A stretch of DNA of 13,384 bases. Origin: Methylotenera sp. GTDB taxonomy: Bacteria > Pseudomonadota > Gammaproteobacteria > Burkholderiales > Methylophilaceae. The position numbers and the translations under genes are program-made. The notes beneath the pieces were generated by a model. That model did not search any database. It was not told the DNA's origin and saw only the letters and a program-made list of their open reading frames with translations. Positions 6,749 through 13,384 of this stretch are shown piece after piece; position 1 is the first letter of the stretch, and every line of letters starts with the position of its first letter. The stretch lies in the NCBI GenBank assembly GCA_013816325.1, contig JACDEP010000048.1, positions 1-13,384 on the forward strand. Reading direction: 5' to 3'.

Positions 6749-8800
6749 ATGACACGCAAAATTTTAGTTACTTCGGCACTGCCTTATGCTAATGGCAGCA
6801 TACACCTCGGCCATTTGGTGGAATACATCCAAACCGATATCTGGGTACGCTTTCAAAAGATGCAGGGGCATACAGTGCATTATGTCTGCGCAGATGATAC
6901 GCATGGCACGCCGATTATGCTACGTGCCGAGAAAGAGGGTATTACGCCTGAAGCCTTGATTGATAGCGTGCATAAAGAACATAGTGCCGATTTTGCAGAA
7001 TTCTTGGTGGATTTTGATAATTACTACTCAACCAACGCCCCTGAAAATAAAGAGCTTTCTCAAAGCATCTATAAAAAATTAAAAGCTGCAGGCAAAATCG
7101 CTATTAAAACGATTGAACAGTTTTATGACCCGGTCAAAAACATGTTTCTGCCCGACCGGTTTATCAAAGGCGAATGTCCGAAGTGCCATGCTAAAGATCA
7201 GTACGGCGATTCTTGCGAAGTTTGCGGCGCAACATATAACCCGACAGAACTGATTAACGCTTATTCAGCGGTTTCTGGCGCTGCGCCAATCCGTAAGGAA
7301 ACGGAACACTATTTCTTCAAGCTTTCGGAATGTGAAGACTTTTTGAAGCAATGGACGCGCCAAGGAACAGGAACAAATAAAGCCACCTTGCAAGGCGAAG
7401 CTGCTAACAAGATGGGTGAATGGTTCGAGAATGGCCTGAATGATTGGGACATTTCACGTGACGCCCCGTATTTTGGGTTTGAAATTCCAGATGCACCAGG
7501 TAAATATTTTTATGTGTGGCTGGATGCGCCAATCGGATATATGGCTAGCTTCAAAAAACTCTGTGCTGATAAAGGCTTTGATTTTGATGAGTATTGGAAG
7601 CAGGATTCAACCACAGAACTTTATCACTTTATTGGCAAAGATATCCTGTATTTTCATGCACTATTCTGGCCAGCAACGCTTCAATACAGCGGTCATCGCA
7701 AGCCCACCAAGATTTTTGCCCATGGCTTTTTAACCGTGAATGGCGAAAAAATGAGTAAGTCACGTGGCACTTTCATTACCGCGCGTAGCTATTTAGACCA
7801 CATCAAAAATCCTGAGTATTTGCGTTATTACTACGCGGCTAAATTGAATAGCACGATGGAAGATATCGACCTCAATTTAGAGGATTTTGTGGCCCGCGTG
7901 AATAGTGATTTAGTGGGCAAATACATTAATATTGCCAGTCGCACTGCTGGGTTTATCAATAAGCGCCTCGAAGGTAAATTACAGCCTTCAAATAACAACC
8001 CTTTGGTGACAGAATTGCAATCTGCAGCAAGCGTGATATCCACCGCTTATGAAGAACGTGAGTACGGCAAGGCATTACGTGAGATCATGCGTTTGGCCGA
8101 TGTGGCGAACGGTTATGTCGCAGAAAAAGCACCATGGGTAATGGCCAAGCAAGAAGGCCAAGACGCGTTATTACAGCAAGTATGTTCTGATGCATTAGAA
8201 ATGTTTCGATTGCTAACGTTGTATCTAAAACCTGTTTTACCTAATTTGGCGGGTTACATTGAGGCGTTCTTAAATATATCACCTTTAGATTGGAGTGATG
8301 TAAGTTCATCTTTAAGTGCTCAACACGCTATTAATGCTTACGACCATTTAATTACCCGTATTGACCCTAAACAGGTTGAAGCCATGACCGAAGCTAACAA
8401 AGAAAACTTACAAGCAACGCCTACTATAGCGCAGGCATCATCTACTCCAGTGGCATCCTTACCGGAAGCTGAGTACATCAGCATCGAGGATTTTGCCAAA
8501 GTGGATTTGCGCATCGCTAAAATAGTCAGTGCAGAGCATGTGGAAGGTGCTGAGAAGCTGCTTAAACTCTCACTTGATATCGGTGAAGAGACCCCACGCC
8601 AAGTGTTTGCCGGCATCAAGTCAACTTACGATCCTGAAACACTTAAAGGCCGTTTAACCGTGATGGTCGCCAATTTAGCGCCACGCAAAATGAAGTTCGG
8701 TATGAGTGAAGGCATGGTGCTGGCCGCGAGTGATGAACGTGGTGGGCCTTATATTTTGAGCCCAGACAATGGTGCGTCTCCAGGTATGAAAGTAAAATAA
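6749..8800 (+). CDS. metG: Methionyl-tRNA synthetase with C-terminal tRNA-binding domain
   Basis: Charges tRNA-Met (initiator and elongator) with methionine in the cytosol. It is a class I synthetase of 683 residues. The HIGH-type motif is IHLGHL (18-23) and the KMSKS loop is at 334-338. A zinc knuckle in the connective peptide uses Cys143, Cys146, Cys156 and Cys159 (CPKC and CEVC). The anticodon-binding helical domain follows. A linker rich in Ala/Thr/Ser (about 547-575) leads to a Trbp111/EMAPII-type OB-fold domain (576-683, beginning YISIEDFAKVDLRIAKI), which also promotes dimerisation in relatives. The start is ATG at 6749; upstream Shine-Dalgarno pairing is weak. No terminator is evident after the stop. 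Confidence 0.98.
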   Translation: MTRKILVTSALPYANGSIHLGHLVEYIQTDIWVRFQKMQGHTVHYVCADDTHGTPIMLRAEKEGITPEALIDSVHKEHSADFAEFLVDFDNYYSTNAPENKELSQSIYKKLKAAGKIAIKTIEQFYDPVKNMFLPDRFIKGECPKCHAKDQYGDSCEVCGATYNPTELINAYSAVSGAAPIRKETEHYFFKLSECEDFLKQWTRQGTGTNKATLQGEAANKMGEWFENGLNDWDISRDAPYFGFEIPDAPGKYFYVWLDAPIGYMASFKKLCADKGFDFDEYWKQDSTTELYHFIGKDILYFHALFWPATLQYSGHRKPTKIFAHGFLTVNGEKMSKSRGTFITARSYLDHIKNPEYLRYYYAAKLNSTMEDIDLNLEDFVARVNSDLVGKYINIASRTAGFINKRLEGKLQPSNNNPLVTELQSAASVISTAYEEREYGKALREIMRLADVANGYVAEKAPWVMAKQEGQDALLQQVCSDALEMFRLLTLYLKPVLPNLAGYIEAFLNISPLDWSDVSSSLSAQHAINAYDHLITRIDPKQVEAMTEANKENLQATPTIAQASSTPVASLPEAEYISIEDFAKVDLRIAKIVSAEHVEGAEKLLKLSLDIGEETPRQVFAGIKSTYDPETLKGRLTVMVANLAPRKMKFGMSEGMVLAASDERGGPYILSPDNGASPGMKVK

Positions 8801-8908
8801 ATTATTGATTATTATGAGTTATTCGACAGTTTACAAGAATTAACTATTTTAAACTTCCGCACGTGCTATATTGACCCCTATAAAATTTCTACAAAAGGGA
8901 GAAGTATA

Positions 8909-9403
8909 ATGAAATATCTCAATGCAACGGTTATAGCGCTATTATTAGTTTCTACGCAGTTTGTTACAGGTTCGGCGACAGCTGCTGATAGCAATGCTAA
9001 AACAGCTGTTGGAGGCGGTTTAGGTGCCGCCTTAGGGACGGCAGTGGGTGGTGCAGTTGGTGGCAGCAATGGTGAGGTACTTGGTGGTGCAGTTGGTGGT
9101 GGCGTTGGTGGCGCAGTGACTACCAAAGGCAAAGGCCAAACGGGTGCAGTAATCGGTGGTGCAGCAGGAGGTGCAGGTGGCGCTTATGTAGGTCGCCAGG
9201 TAAGTGGTACCGGAACGGGTGCAATAGTTGGTGCTGGTTTAGGTGGTGCAGGCGGCGCAACATTAGGTAAAGTCATTGCAGAACCTTCTGTATCGGCAAA
9301 AGCTTCTAGCTCTAACAGGTCAGGATATTATTACGACAATGATGGTCACAAACATAAACGCGGTAAAGGGCATTACAAACACAAACATCATCACGATGAT
9401 TGA
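8909..9403 (+). CDS. Exported glycine-zipper protein with His/Lys-rich tail
   Basis: A 164-residue protein with a Sec signal peptide (hydrophobic 8-20, cleavage likely after the SATA/SATAA at 22-26). There is no lipobox cysteine, so it is not a lipoprotein. The mature part (34-121) is almost all Gly, Ala and Val with repeated GGAVGG/GGxxGG patterns, the glycine-zipper type found in outer-membrane-associated small proteins. The last 25 residues are hydrophilic, with YYYD followed by seven His and several Lys (HKHKRGKGHYKHKHHHDD). The ribosome site AGGGAGAAG is excellent. TCGACA at 8823-8828 and TATTTT at 8845-8850 (16-base spacer) could be its promoter. The precise function is unknown; a role in envelope integrity or metal binding would be a guess. 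It ends at a strong terminator shared with the convergent comEA-like gene. Confidence 0.85.
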   Translation: MKYLNATVIALLLVSTQFVTGSATAADSNAKTAVGGGLGAALGTAVGGAVGGSNGEVLGGAVGGGVGGAVTTKGKGQTGAVIGGAAGGAGGAYVGRQVSGTGTGAIVGAGLGGAGGATLGKVIAEPSVSAKASSSNRSGYYYDNDGHKHKRGKGHYKHKHHHDD

Positions 9404-9417
9404 CTGTTAAATGCAAT

Positions 9418-9443
9418 AAAAAAGCCGCTTAAGCGGCTTTTTT
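9418..9443. terminator. Bidirectional terminator, perfect 26-bp palindrome
   Basis: A6-GCCGC (9418-9428) and GCGGC-T6 (9433-9443) are exact inverted copies around the loop TTAA. A U6 tract follows the stem on both strands. It sits between two convergent genes, the glycine-zipper gene and the comEA-like gene, and can serve both. Confidence 0.93.
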
Positions 9444-9496
9444 ATTGGTTGCTAGTTATTACGACTTCTAATTAGCTAAAGCTTTTTCAGCTTTTG

Positions 9497-9901
9497 TTAA
9501 AGTTTAACCTTTGCATCTGCTTTAACCTTGGTTTCACTGGCTTTTACGTCCGCCTTAACTTCTGCTCGGGCTTCTTTTTTAACTTCTTTAGCTGGTTTTG
9601 ATGTTTTGTTATCAACCGCTTTACCTTCAGTAACAACAGCAGTAGACTTGCCATTTACTGTAGCATCTTTGCGTAAATTATTTAAAGTAGCCTTGCCTAT
9701 ACCATCTACTTTTTCAAGATCATCGACAGATTTGAAACCGCCATTTTTCTTGCGGTAATCAATGATGGCTTGCGCCTTAACAGGGCCAATACCATTTAAA
9801 GATTCCAGCTCAGCCTGAGTTGCCGTATTGATATTGACGCCGGCAATTGCATGACTGCTAAAGCTTAAAAAAATAAATAATGCGAATAATACTTTTTTCA
9901 T
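9497..9901 (-). CDS. Exported ComEA-like helix-hairpin-helix protein
   Basis: A 134-residue secreted protein. The Sec signal peptide is 1-20 (cleavage HAIA|GV). A ComEA-type tandem helix-hairpin-helix domain spans about 23-80: NINTATQAELESLNGIGPVK, then VDDLEKVDGIGKATLNNLRK, with the two GIG hairpin loops at 37-39 and 67-69. Such domains bind double-stranded DNA without sequence preference; the relatives act in the periplasm during DNA uptake, although many short proteobacterial copies are uncharacterised. A low-complexity Lys/Ala/Val/Glu tail follows (about 81-134). GGAG lies eight bases before the ATG. A candidate promoter on the minus strand is TTGTTT-18-TAAAAT (9928-9957). The C-terminal tail seems to have lost about 11 residues to a frameshift. 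It is transcribed from its own promoter after pyrF and ends at the shared terminator. Confidence 0.87.
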   Translation of the reverse strand: MKKVLFALFIFLSFSSHAIAGVNINTATQAELESLNGIGPVKAQAIIDYRKKNGGFKSVDDLEKVDGIGKATLNNLRKDATVNGKSTAVVTEGKAVDNKTSKPAKEVKKEARAEVKADVKASETKVKADAKVKL

Positions 9902-9927
9902 TTTAATTCTCCGTGGGTTTTTAGACT

Positions 9928-9957
9928 ATTTTAATTATTGTTTTAGAGTTTAAACAA
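9928..9957 (-). promoter_or_regulatory. Candidate promoter of the comEA-like gene
   Basis: Minus strand: -35 TTGTTT (9952-9957), 18-base spacer, -10 TAAAAT (9928-9933). The palindrome GTTTAAAC (9948-9955) overlaps the -35 box. The match is moderate only. Confidence 0.4.
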
Positions 9958-9995
9958 TGCTGTTTATCATAATCACTTATACCAATCCTGTCTAA

Positions 9996-10727
9996 CTAGT
10001 GATGTTTATAGGTTGATTGACACTCAGTATGAATTGTTTTCAATGCTTTAAGTGGGTCGGCCGCTTGCGTAATGGGCCGGCCTATCACAAGGTAGCTCGA
10101 GCCCATATGCAAGGCAGCGGAGGGGGTAACAACGCGAGATTGATCATCACGGTTAGCATTGTCGGGGCGAATTCCCGGTGTGACAAGGCAAAAGTCTTTA
10201 CCAAATTGCTCGTGTAATAATGGAGTTTCCAGCGCCGAGCATACAACGCCATCTAGGCCAGCTTGTTTGGTGAGTTTGGCAAGGTTAAGCACATGCATCG
10301 TCAAATCTGTTTGTATTCCAATCTTGTTTAATCCATCTTGATCCATACTAGTGAGTACGGTAACGCCGATCAATAAAGGCGTGTTCGCGGTTTGATTAAC
10401 AGCCTGTTGCGCAGCTTGCATCATTTCCAGTCCGCCGCTGGCATGGACATTGAGCATCCAAACCCCTAGATTGCTAGCTGCTCTACAGGCCTTGGCTACG
10501 GTATTAGGAATGTCATGAAATTTTAGATCTAGGAAAACGCCAAAATCAGAACGTGAAAGCGCCTCGACAAATTGTGGACCAGCCGTAGTGAAAAGCTCTT
10601 TACCAACTTTGAGCCTGCATAAGGTAGGGTCCAGTTTTTTTACGAGGTCCCAAGCGCTTTTTTCGTCAGCGTAATCCAACGCAACGATTATTTTCGGATC
10701 GTGTGTATTATTGGTTTGTGATGCCAT
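9996..10727 (-). CDS. pyrF: Orotidine 5'-phosphate decarboxylase
   Basis: Decarboxylates OMP to UMP, the last step of de novo pyrimidine synthesis; a cytosolic dimeric TIM barrel. The 243 residues match the bacterial family-1 enzyme. The catalytic residues are all visible with a constant offset of four from E. coli PyrF: Asp18 (VALDYA), Lys40 (RLKVGKEL), and Asp67, Lys69 and Asp72 in DLKFHDIPNT (67-76). The phosphate-binding region VTPGIRP and the late IGRPI motif are intact. The ATG at 10727 lies two bases after the lapB stop (TAA-AA-ATG) and has no ribosome site of its own, so translation is probably coupled to lapB. lapB-pyrF is also the order in E. coli. Confidence 0.97.
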   Translation of the reverse strand: MASQTNNTHDPKIIVALDYADEKSAWDLVKKLDPTLCRLKVGKELFTTAGPQFVEALSRSDFGVFLDLKFHDIPNTVAKACRAASNLGVWMLNVHASGGLEMMQAAQQAVNQTANTPLLIGVTVLTSMDQDGLNKIGIQTDLTMHVLNLAKLTKQAGLDGVVCSALETPLLHEQFGKDFCLVTPGIRPDNANRDDQSRVVTPSAALHMGSSYLVIGRPITQAADPLKALKTIHTECQSTYKHH

Positions 10728-10729
10728 TT

Positions 10730-11911
10730 TTATTTGTGTGCAGATTCAGCAGGTTCAGCGGGTAAAGATTCCCAAGCATTACAAGCTGGGCATTGCCAGT
10801 GGTGATGCTTTGCCTTGAAGCCACATTGTTCGCAGAAATACGCACTCCTGTTACCTATAGCGTGGCGTACAGCTTGTTGCATCAGCTGCGTGTCTTGTGC
10901 AGCGCTATTGCTAGGCTGTTGCGTTTCGACAATGGCACGGGCCTGTAATAATTGATCCAAGGTACTTAGGCTAGGCTTTTTAATAAGCTCGTTTCTGGCC
11001 AGTTTTACAGCGCTTTCGGCGCCCTCTTCAGCTAACGTGGCTTCATACAGTACATTCAATAAAGAAGGTAATTTATAGGTTTGCAGATAGGTTTGCAGTA
11101 AAGCTAAACCTTCCTTAGTTTGGTTTAGCACGCGATAGCTATTTAATAACTTCGATGCGATTAAACCTAAATATTCCGGCTTTTGGAACTCAATCCGTTT
11201 CCAAGTGGAAATCGCTACTTTATGATCGCCAGCTTCAGCCTCTAAATCACCGAGAAGCACATTCGCACGCACACAGTTTTTGTTAGCGTTTAATGCCTGC
11301 TCTAATTCAAACCTCGCAGTGTGGGTGTCGTTAGCAAGCTTGGATTTAACTGCCATCTCGCAATAATAGTGCGATATTTCGGTACGAAAAGGCACGCCAG
11401 ATAAGCGCTCCAGCTCAGTTGCAGCCTTAATAGCACGTTCCCATTCGCGTTCACGTACGTAAATCTCTAGCAGGGCGCGCAAAGCAGGCTGACGATATCT
11501 GTCATCATTCAATGATTCAAATAGTTCTTCAGCGCGGTCTAGTAAGCCGGCTTTTAAATAATCCTGGGCGAGCTCGGCAGTTACAGCCAGTTTTTGCTGT
11601 GGTTCCAGTTCATTTTTTTCCAGTAGATTTAAATGTAGATGAATCGCGCGGTCTACTTCGCCACGACGCCTGAATAGGCTACCCAATGCAAAGTGCAGCT
11701 CTAAAGACTCTGTATTAGCTTGCACCGCCTCTGTAAAAGCTTCAATAGCCTTATCATGCTGGTTAGTAATAAGAAAATTTAGGCCTTTGAAATAGGCGGC
11801 AGGTAAGGCGGTGGATTCAGCAAGTAATTGTTTAAGGTCAACGCGTGCAGCCAGCCAACCCAAGCTGAAAAATAACGGCAGCGCTAATAACCACCAAAAC
11901 TCAAATTCCAT
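10730..11911 (-). CDS. lapB: Lipopolysaccharide assembly protein B (TPR protein)
   Basis: Inner-membrane-anchored regulator of lipopolysaccharide synthesis; in E. coli LapB (YciM) directs FtsH proteolysis of LpxC. The N-terminus MEFEFWWLLALPLFFSLGWL (1-20) is the characteristic single membrane anchor, followed by a TPR array (about 35-340; for example AIEAFTEAVQANTESLELHF). The C-terminal rubredoxin-type metal knuckle uses Cys360, Cys363, Cys374 and Cys377 (CEQC and CPAC). The length of 393 residues is normal. The ATG at 11911 is fixed by the N-terminal signature; its ribosome site is weak. A minus-strand GGTAAAAT near 11951-11958 could contain a -10 box. It heads lapB-pyrF and is separated from ihfB by a terminator. 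Its usual partner lapA is not upstream. Confidence 0.96.
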   Translation of the reverse strand: MEFEFWWLLALPLFFSLGWLAARVDLKQLLAESTALPAAYFKGLNFLITNQHDKAIEAFTEAVQANTESLELHFALGSLFRRRGEVDRAIHLHLNLLEKNELEPQQKLAVTAELAQDYLKAGLLDRAEELFESLNDDRYRQPALRALLEIYVREREWERAIKAATELERLSGVPFRTEISHYYCEMAVKSKLANDTHTARFELEQALNANKNCVRANVLLGDLEAEAGDHKVAISTWKRIEFQKPEYLGLIASKLLNSYRVLNQTKEGLALLQTYLQTYKLPSLLNVLYEATLAEEGAESAVKLARNELIKKPSLSTLDQLLQARAIVETQQPSNSAAQDTQLMQQAVRHAIGNRSAYFCEQCGFKAKHHHWQCPACNAWESLPAEPAESAHK

Positions 11912-12062
11912 GCAAGTTCACTTTATGGAGAAATCATGTGTTCGTCATTTTACCCTAAGCATAGATATATGAGCGTAAGTACATCAGCTAAATAAATTTT
12001 TACTTATGTTTTGTATAAGCGCCCATTAGGGGTAGACATTATCGATTTAACAGTAGAAATAA

Positions 12063-12090
12063 AAAACGGCAACTAAATAGTTGCCGTTTT
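12063..12090 (-). terminator. Rho-independent terminator of rpsA-ihfB
   Basis: AAAACGGCAACT (12063-12074) and AGTTGCCGTTTT (12079-12090) form a perfect 12-bp stem around AAAT. On the minus strand the stem runs into a U6 tract (A6 at 12061-12066). It starts 38 bases past the ihfB stop and isolates rpsA-ihfB from lapB-pyrF. Confidence 0.92.
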
Positions 12091-12128
12091 AAGTACTTAC
12101 AAATTTAAAGAACTTACAAAATGATTCT

Positions 12129-12410
12129 TTAACTTAAATCTACACGCTCACGTAACTCTTTGCCTGCTTTAAAGTGCGGTACATGTTTTTCAGGTACTTG
12201 CACTTTACTGCCGGTTTTAGGGTTACGGCCTAAACGGGGTGGACGGTAATTTAAGCTAAAGCTTCCAAAGCCACGTATCTCGATGCGCTCGCCAGTAGCA
12301 AGGTTATCAGACATCGCATCTAAAATTGCCTTAACTGATAACTCTGCGTCTTTCACAACGAGTTGTGGAAAACGCTCGGCAAGTAAGGTAATTAGCTCAG
12401 ATTTAGTCAT
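12129..12410 (-). CDS. ihfB: Integration host factor subunit beta
   Basis: One half of the IHF heterodimer, the nucleoid protein that bends DNA sharply at WATCAA-N4-TTR sites and acts in transcription, replication and recombination. The 93 residues are typical. The N-terminus MTKSELITLLAERFP and the beta-arm signature RPPRLGRNPKTG (56-67) are diagnostic of the beta subunit. Pro64 is the DNA-intercalating proline, and Glu44 and Arg46 match the E. coli residues that read the TTR element, at identical numbering. AAAAGG precedes the ATG. It lies 44 bases downstream of rpsA, the conserved proteobacterial order, and is probably co-transcribed with it. A small CTAGAT/ATCTAG hairpin (12435-12450) lies in the gap. 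Confidence 0.97.
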   Translation of the reverse strand: MTKSELITLLAERFPQLVVKDAELSVKAILDAMSDNLATGERIEIRGFGSFSLNYRPPRLGRNPKTGSKVQVPEKHVPHFKAGKELRERVDLS

Positions 12411-12434
12411 GCTTAAGTGCCTTTTAAGTTTTTA

Positions 12435-12450
12435 CTAGATGTTTATCTAG
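12435..12450 (-). other. Small hairpin in the rpsA-ihfB gap
   Basis: CTAGAT (12435-12440) and ATCTAG (12445-12450) are inverted copies around a four-base loop, between the rpsA stop and the ihfB ribosome site. A further ATCTAG lies at 12467-12472 within the rpsA end. It is too AT-rich and short to be a terminator by itself. Confidence 0.45.
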
Positions 12451-12454
12451 CAGC

Positions 12455-13384
12455 TTACTTCTTGCTATCTAGTTTGGCTTTTAATAAAGCACCTAAGTTA
12501 GTAGTGCCGGCTGCAGCGCCATCATCTGGAACTGGTGATGAATCTTTAGCTTTAGCAGATTTTGCTTTAGGTTTAGCATCTGATTTGTCATCAGTTGAGC
12601 TTGTAGCACCTGATGGGTCAGCAGACAATTGTTTAACGCCTAAAGAAATACGCTCTTTTTCAACATCAATAGCTAAGATAACTGCTTGTAGCTCGTCACC
12701 TTTTTTGAAGTTGCGGATGGCTTCTTCGCCAGTTTGCGCCCATGACAGGTCTGACAAGTGAACTAAACCATCGATACCGCCTGGCAAGCCAATGAATACC
12801 CCGAAGTCAGTGATAGATTTGATTTGACCTGAAACTTTGTCACCTTTGTGGTGTGTTGCAGAGAAGTCATCCCAAGGGTTAGCTTGGCATTGTTTCATAC
12901 CTAATGATAAGCGACGACGCTCTTCATCAATCTCAAGGATCATGACTTCAACTTCGTCACCTAATTGTGCGATTTTGCCTGGGTGAATGTTTTTGTTCGT
13001 CCAATCCATTTCTGAAACGTGAACTAAACCTTCGATACCTGGCTCGATTTCAACGAATGCACCGTAGTCAGTCAAGTTAGACACTTTACCGAACAGGCGG
13101 GTGTGAACTGGATAACGACGAGTCAATGCAACCCATGGGTCGTCACCTAATTGTTTGATACCTAATGAAACGCGATTTTTCTCTTGATCGAATTTCAAGA
13201 TTTTTGCTTCAACTTCTTCACCTACTGTAAGCACTTCTGATGGGTGCTTAACGCGACGCCATGCCAAGTCAGTAATGTGTAGCAAGCCATCGATACCACC
13301 TAAGTCAACGAATGCGCCGTAGTCAGTGATATTTTTAACGATACCTTTAACGACTGAGCCTTCAACCAATGAACCCATCAATGC
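12455..13384 (-). CDS. rpsA: 30S ribosomal protein S1, C-terminal part (5' end outside window), lacking S1 domain 6
   Basis: S1 binds mRNA on the small ribosomal subunit and helps initiation. The frame is open to the right edge, so the visible 309 residues are the C-terminal part. Compared with E. coli S1 they begin at domain 3 (GSVVKGIVKNITDYGAFVDL; GLLHITDLAW), then domain 4 (VSNLTDYGAFVEIEPGIEGL; VHVSEMDWTNKNIHP) and domain 5 (IKSITDFGVFIGLPGGIDGL; VHLSDLSW). Domain 5 ends at SLGVKQL. A 56-residue Lys/Ala/Asp/Ser-rich tail follows (12455-12625) and finishes with TTNLGALLKAKLDSKK. In relatives that tip comes after a sixth S1 domain, which is absent here. The frame is intact and codon use is unchanged, so this is a clean shortening and not a broken gene. 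The whole protein would be near 495 residues instead of about 560-570. Confidence 0.95.
   Translation of the reverse strand, partial: ALMGSLVEGSVVKGIVKNITDYGAFVDLGGIDGLLHITDLAWRRVKHPSEVLTVGEEVEAKILKFDQEKNRVSLGIKQLGDDPWVALTRRYPVHTRLFGKVSNLTDYGAFVEIEPGIEGLVHVSEMDWTNKNIHPGKIAQLGDEVEVMILEIDEERRRLSLGMKQCQANPWDDFSATHHKGDKVSGQIKSITDFGVFIGLPGGIDGLVHLSDLSWAQTGEEAIRNFKKGDELQAVILAIDVEKERISLGVKQLSADPSGATSSTDDKSDAKPKAKSAKAKDSSPVPDDGAAAGTTNLGALLKAKLDSKK

Noticed and set aside
8878..9132. Minus-strand proline-rich open frame
   Set aside because: It is the antisense shadow of the Gly-rich codons of the glycine-zipper gene (GGN/GCN read in reverse give Pro/Ala). The plus strand has a signal peptide and a strong ribosome site.
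12094..12120. ACTTACAAA repeated near the ihfB terminator
   Set aside because: Two copies of a nine-base AT-rich word in spacer DNA; no array or regular spacing that would suggest a functional repeat.
12417..12761. Plus-strand 114-codon open frame over the end of rpsA
   Set aside because: Antisense to the low-complexity S1 tail; its Ala/Ser/Leu composition reflects the opposite strand.
1..13384. Mobile element, CRISPR, tRNA/rRNA or defence system
   Set aside because: Nearly all of the window is accounted for by housekeeping genes with intact frames. I saw no transposase, integrase, long inverted or direct repeats, cloverleaf structure or spaced repeat array.

Overview
This is an ordinary, densely coded bacterial chromosome segment, moderately AT-rich. 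It reads as a betaproteobacterium, most likely a methylotroph of the Methylophilaceae (Methylotenera/Methylophilus type). That placement is an inference from three things: the rpsA-ihfB-lapB-pyrF and metG/apbC gene orders, a compact gnd-zwf pair beside pgl, and a short 6-phosphogluconate dehydrogenase of the kind used in the ribulose-monophosphate cycle. I see no prophage, insertion sequence, CRISPR array, tRNA or rRNA.

Left part (1-4240): the first 140 codons of dcd (dCTP deaminase) run off the left edge. Next comes a complete oxidative pentose-phosphate module. gnd and zwf are on the minus strand, with gnd first and a strong hairpin between them; pgl is divergent on the plus strand. A 337-bp region between gnd and pgl carries two good outward-facing sigma-70-type promoters. 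Together Zwf, Pgl and Gnd take glucose 6-phosphate to ribulose 5-phosphate and CO2. In RuMP methylotrophs this is the cyclic route of formaldehyde oxidation.

Middle (4241-8800): an NRAMP-related membrane transporter with non-canonical metal-site motifs lies just downstream of apbC/mrp (Fe-S cluster carrier) and in the same frame. It starts at TTG. apbC is divergent from metG (methionyl-tRNA synthetase with a C-terminal tRNA-binding domain). metG-apbC-dcd is, as I recall, a common betaproteobacterial order, so the transporter and pentose-phosphate genes appear inserted between apbC and dcd.

Right part (8801-13384): an exported glycine-zipper protein with a His/Lys-rich tail and a convergent exported ComEA-like helix-hairpin-helix protein share a palindromic terminator. 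Then, all on the minus strand, come rpsA (3' part), ihfB, a terminator, lapB and pyrF. lapA, which commonly precedes lapB, is absent.

The most notable observations are a ribosomal protein S1 that lacks its sixth S1 domain but keeps a betaproteobacterial-type C-terminal tip, the atypical NRAMP-family transporter, the missing lapA, and a likely frameshift at the very end of the comEA-like gene. No clearly new multi-gene system is visible.
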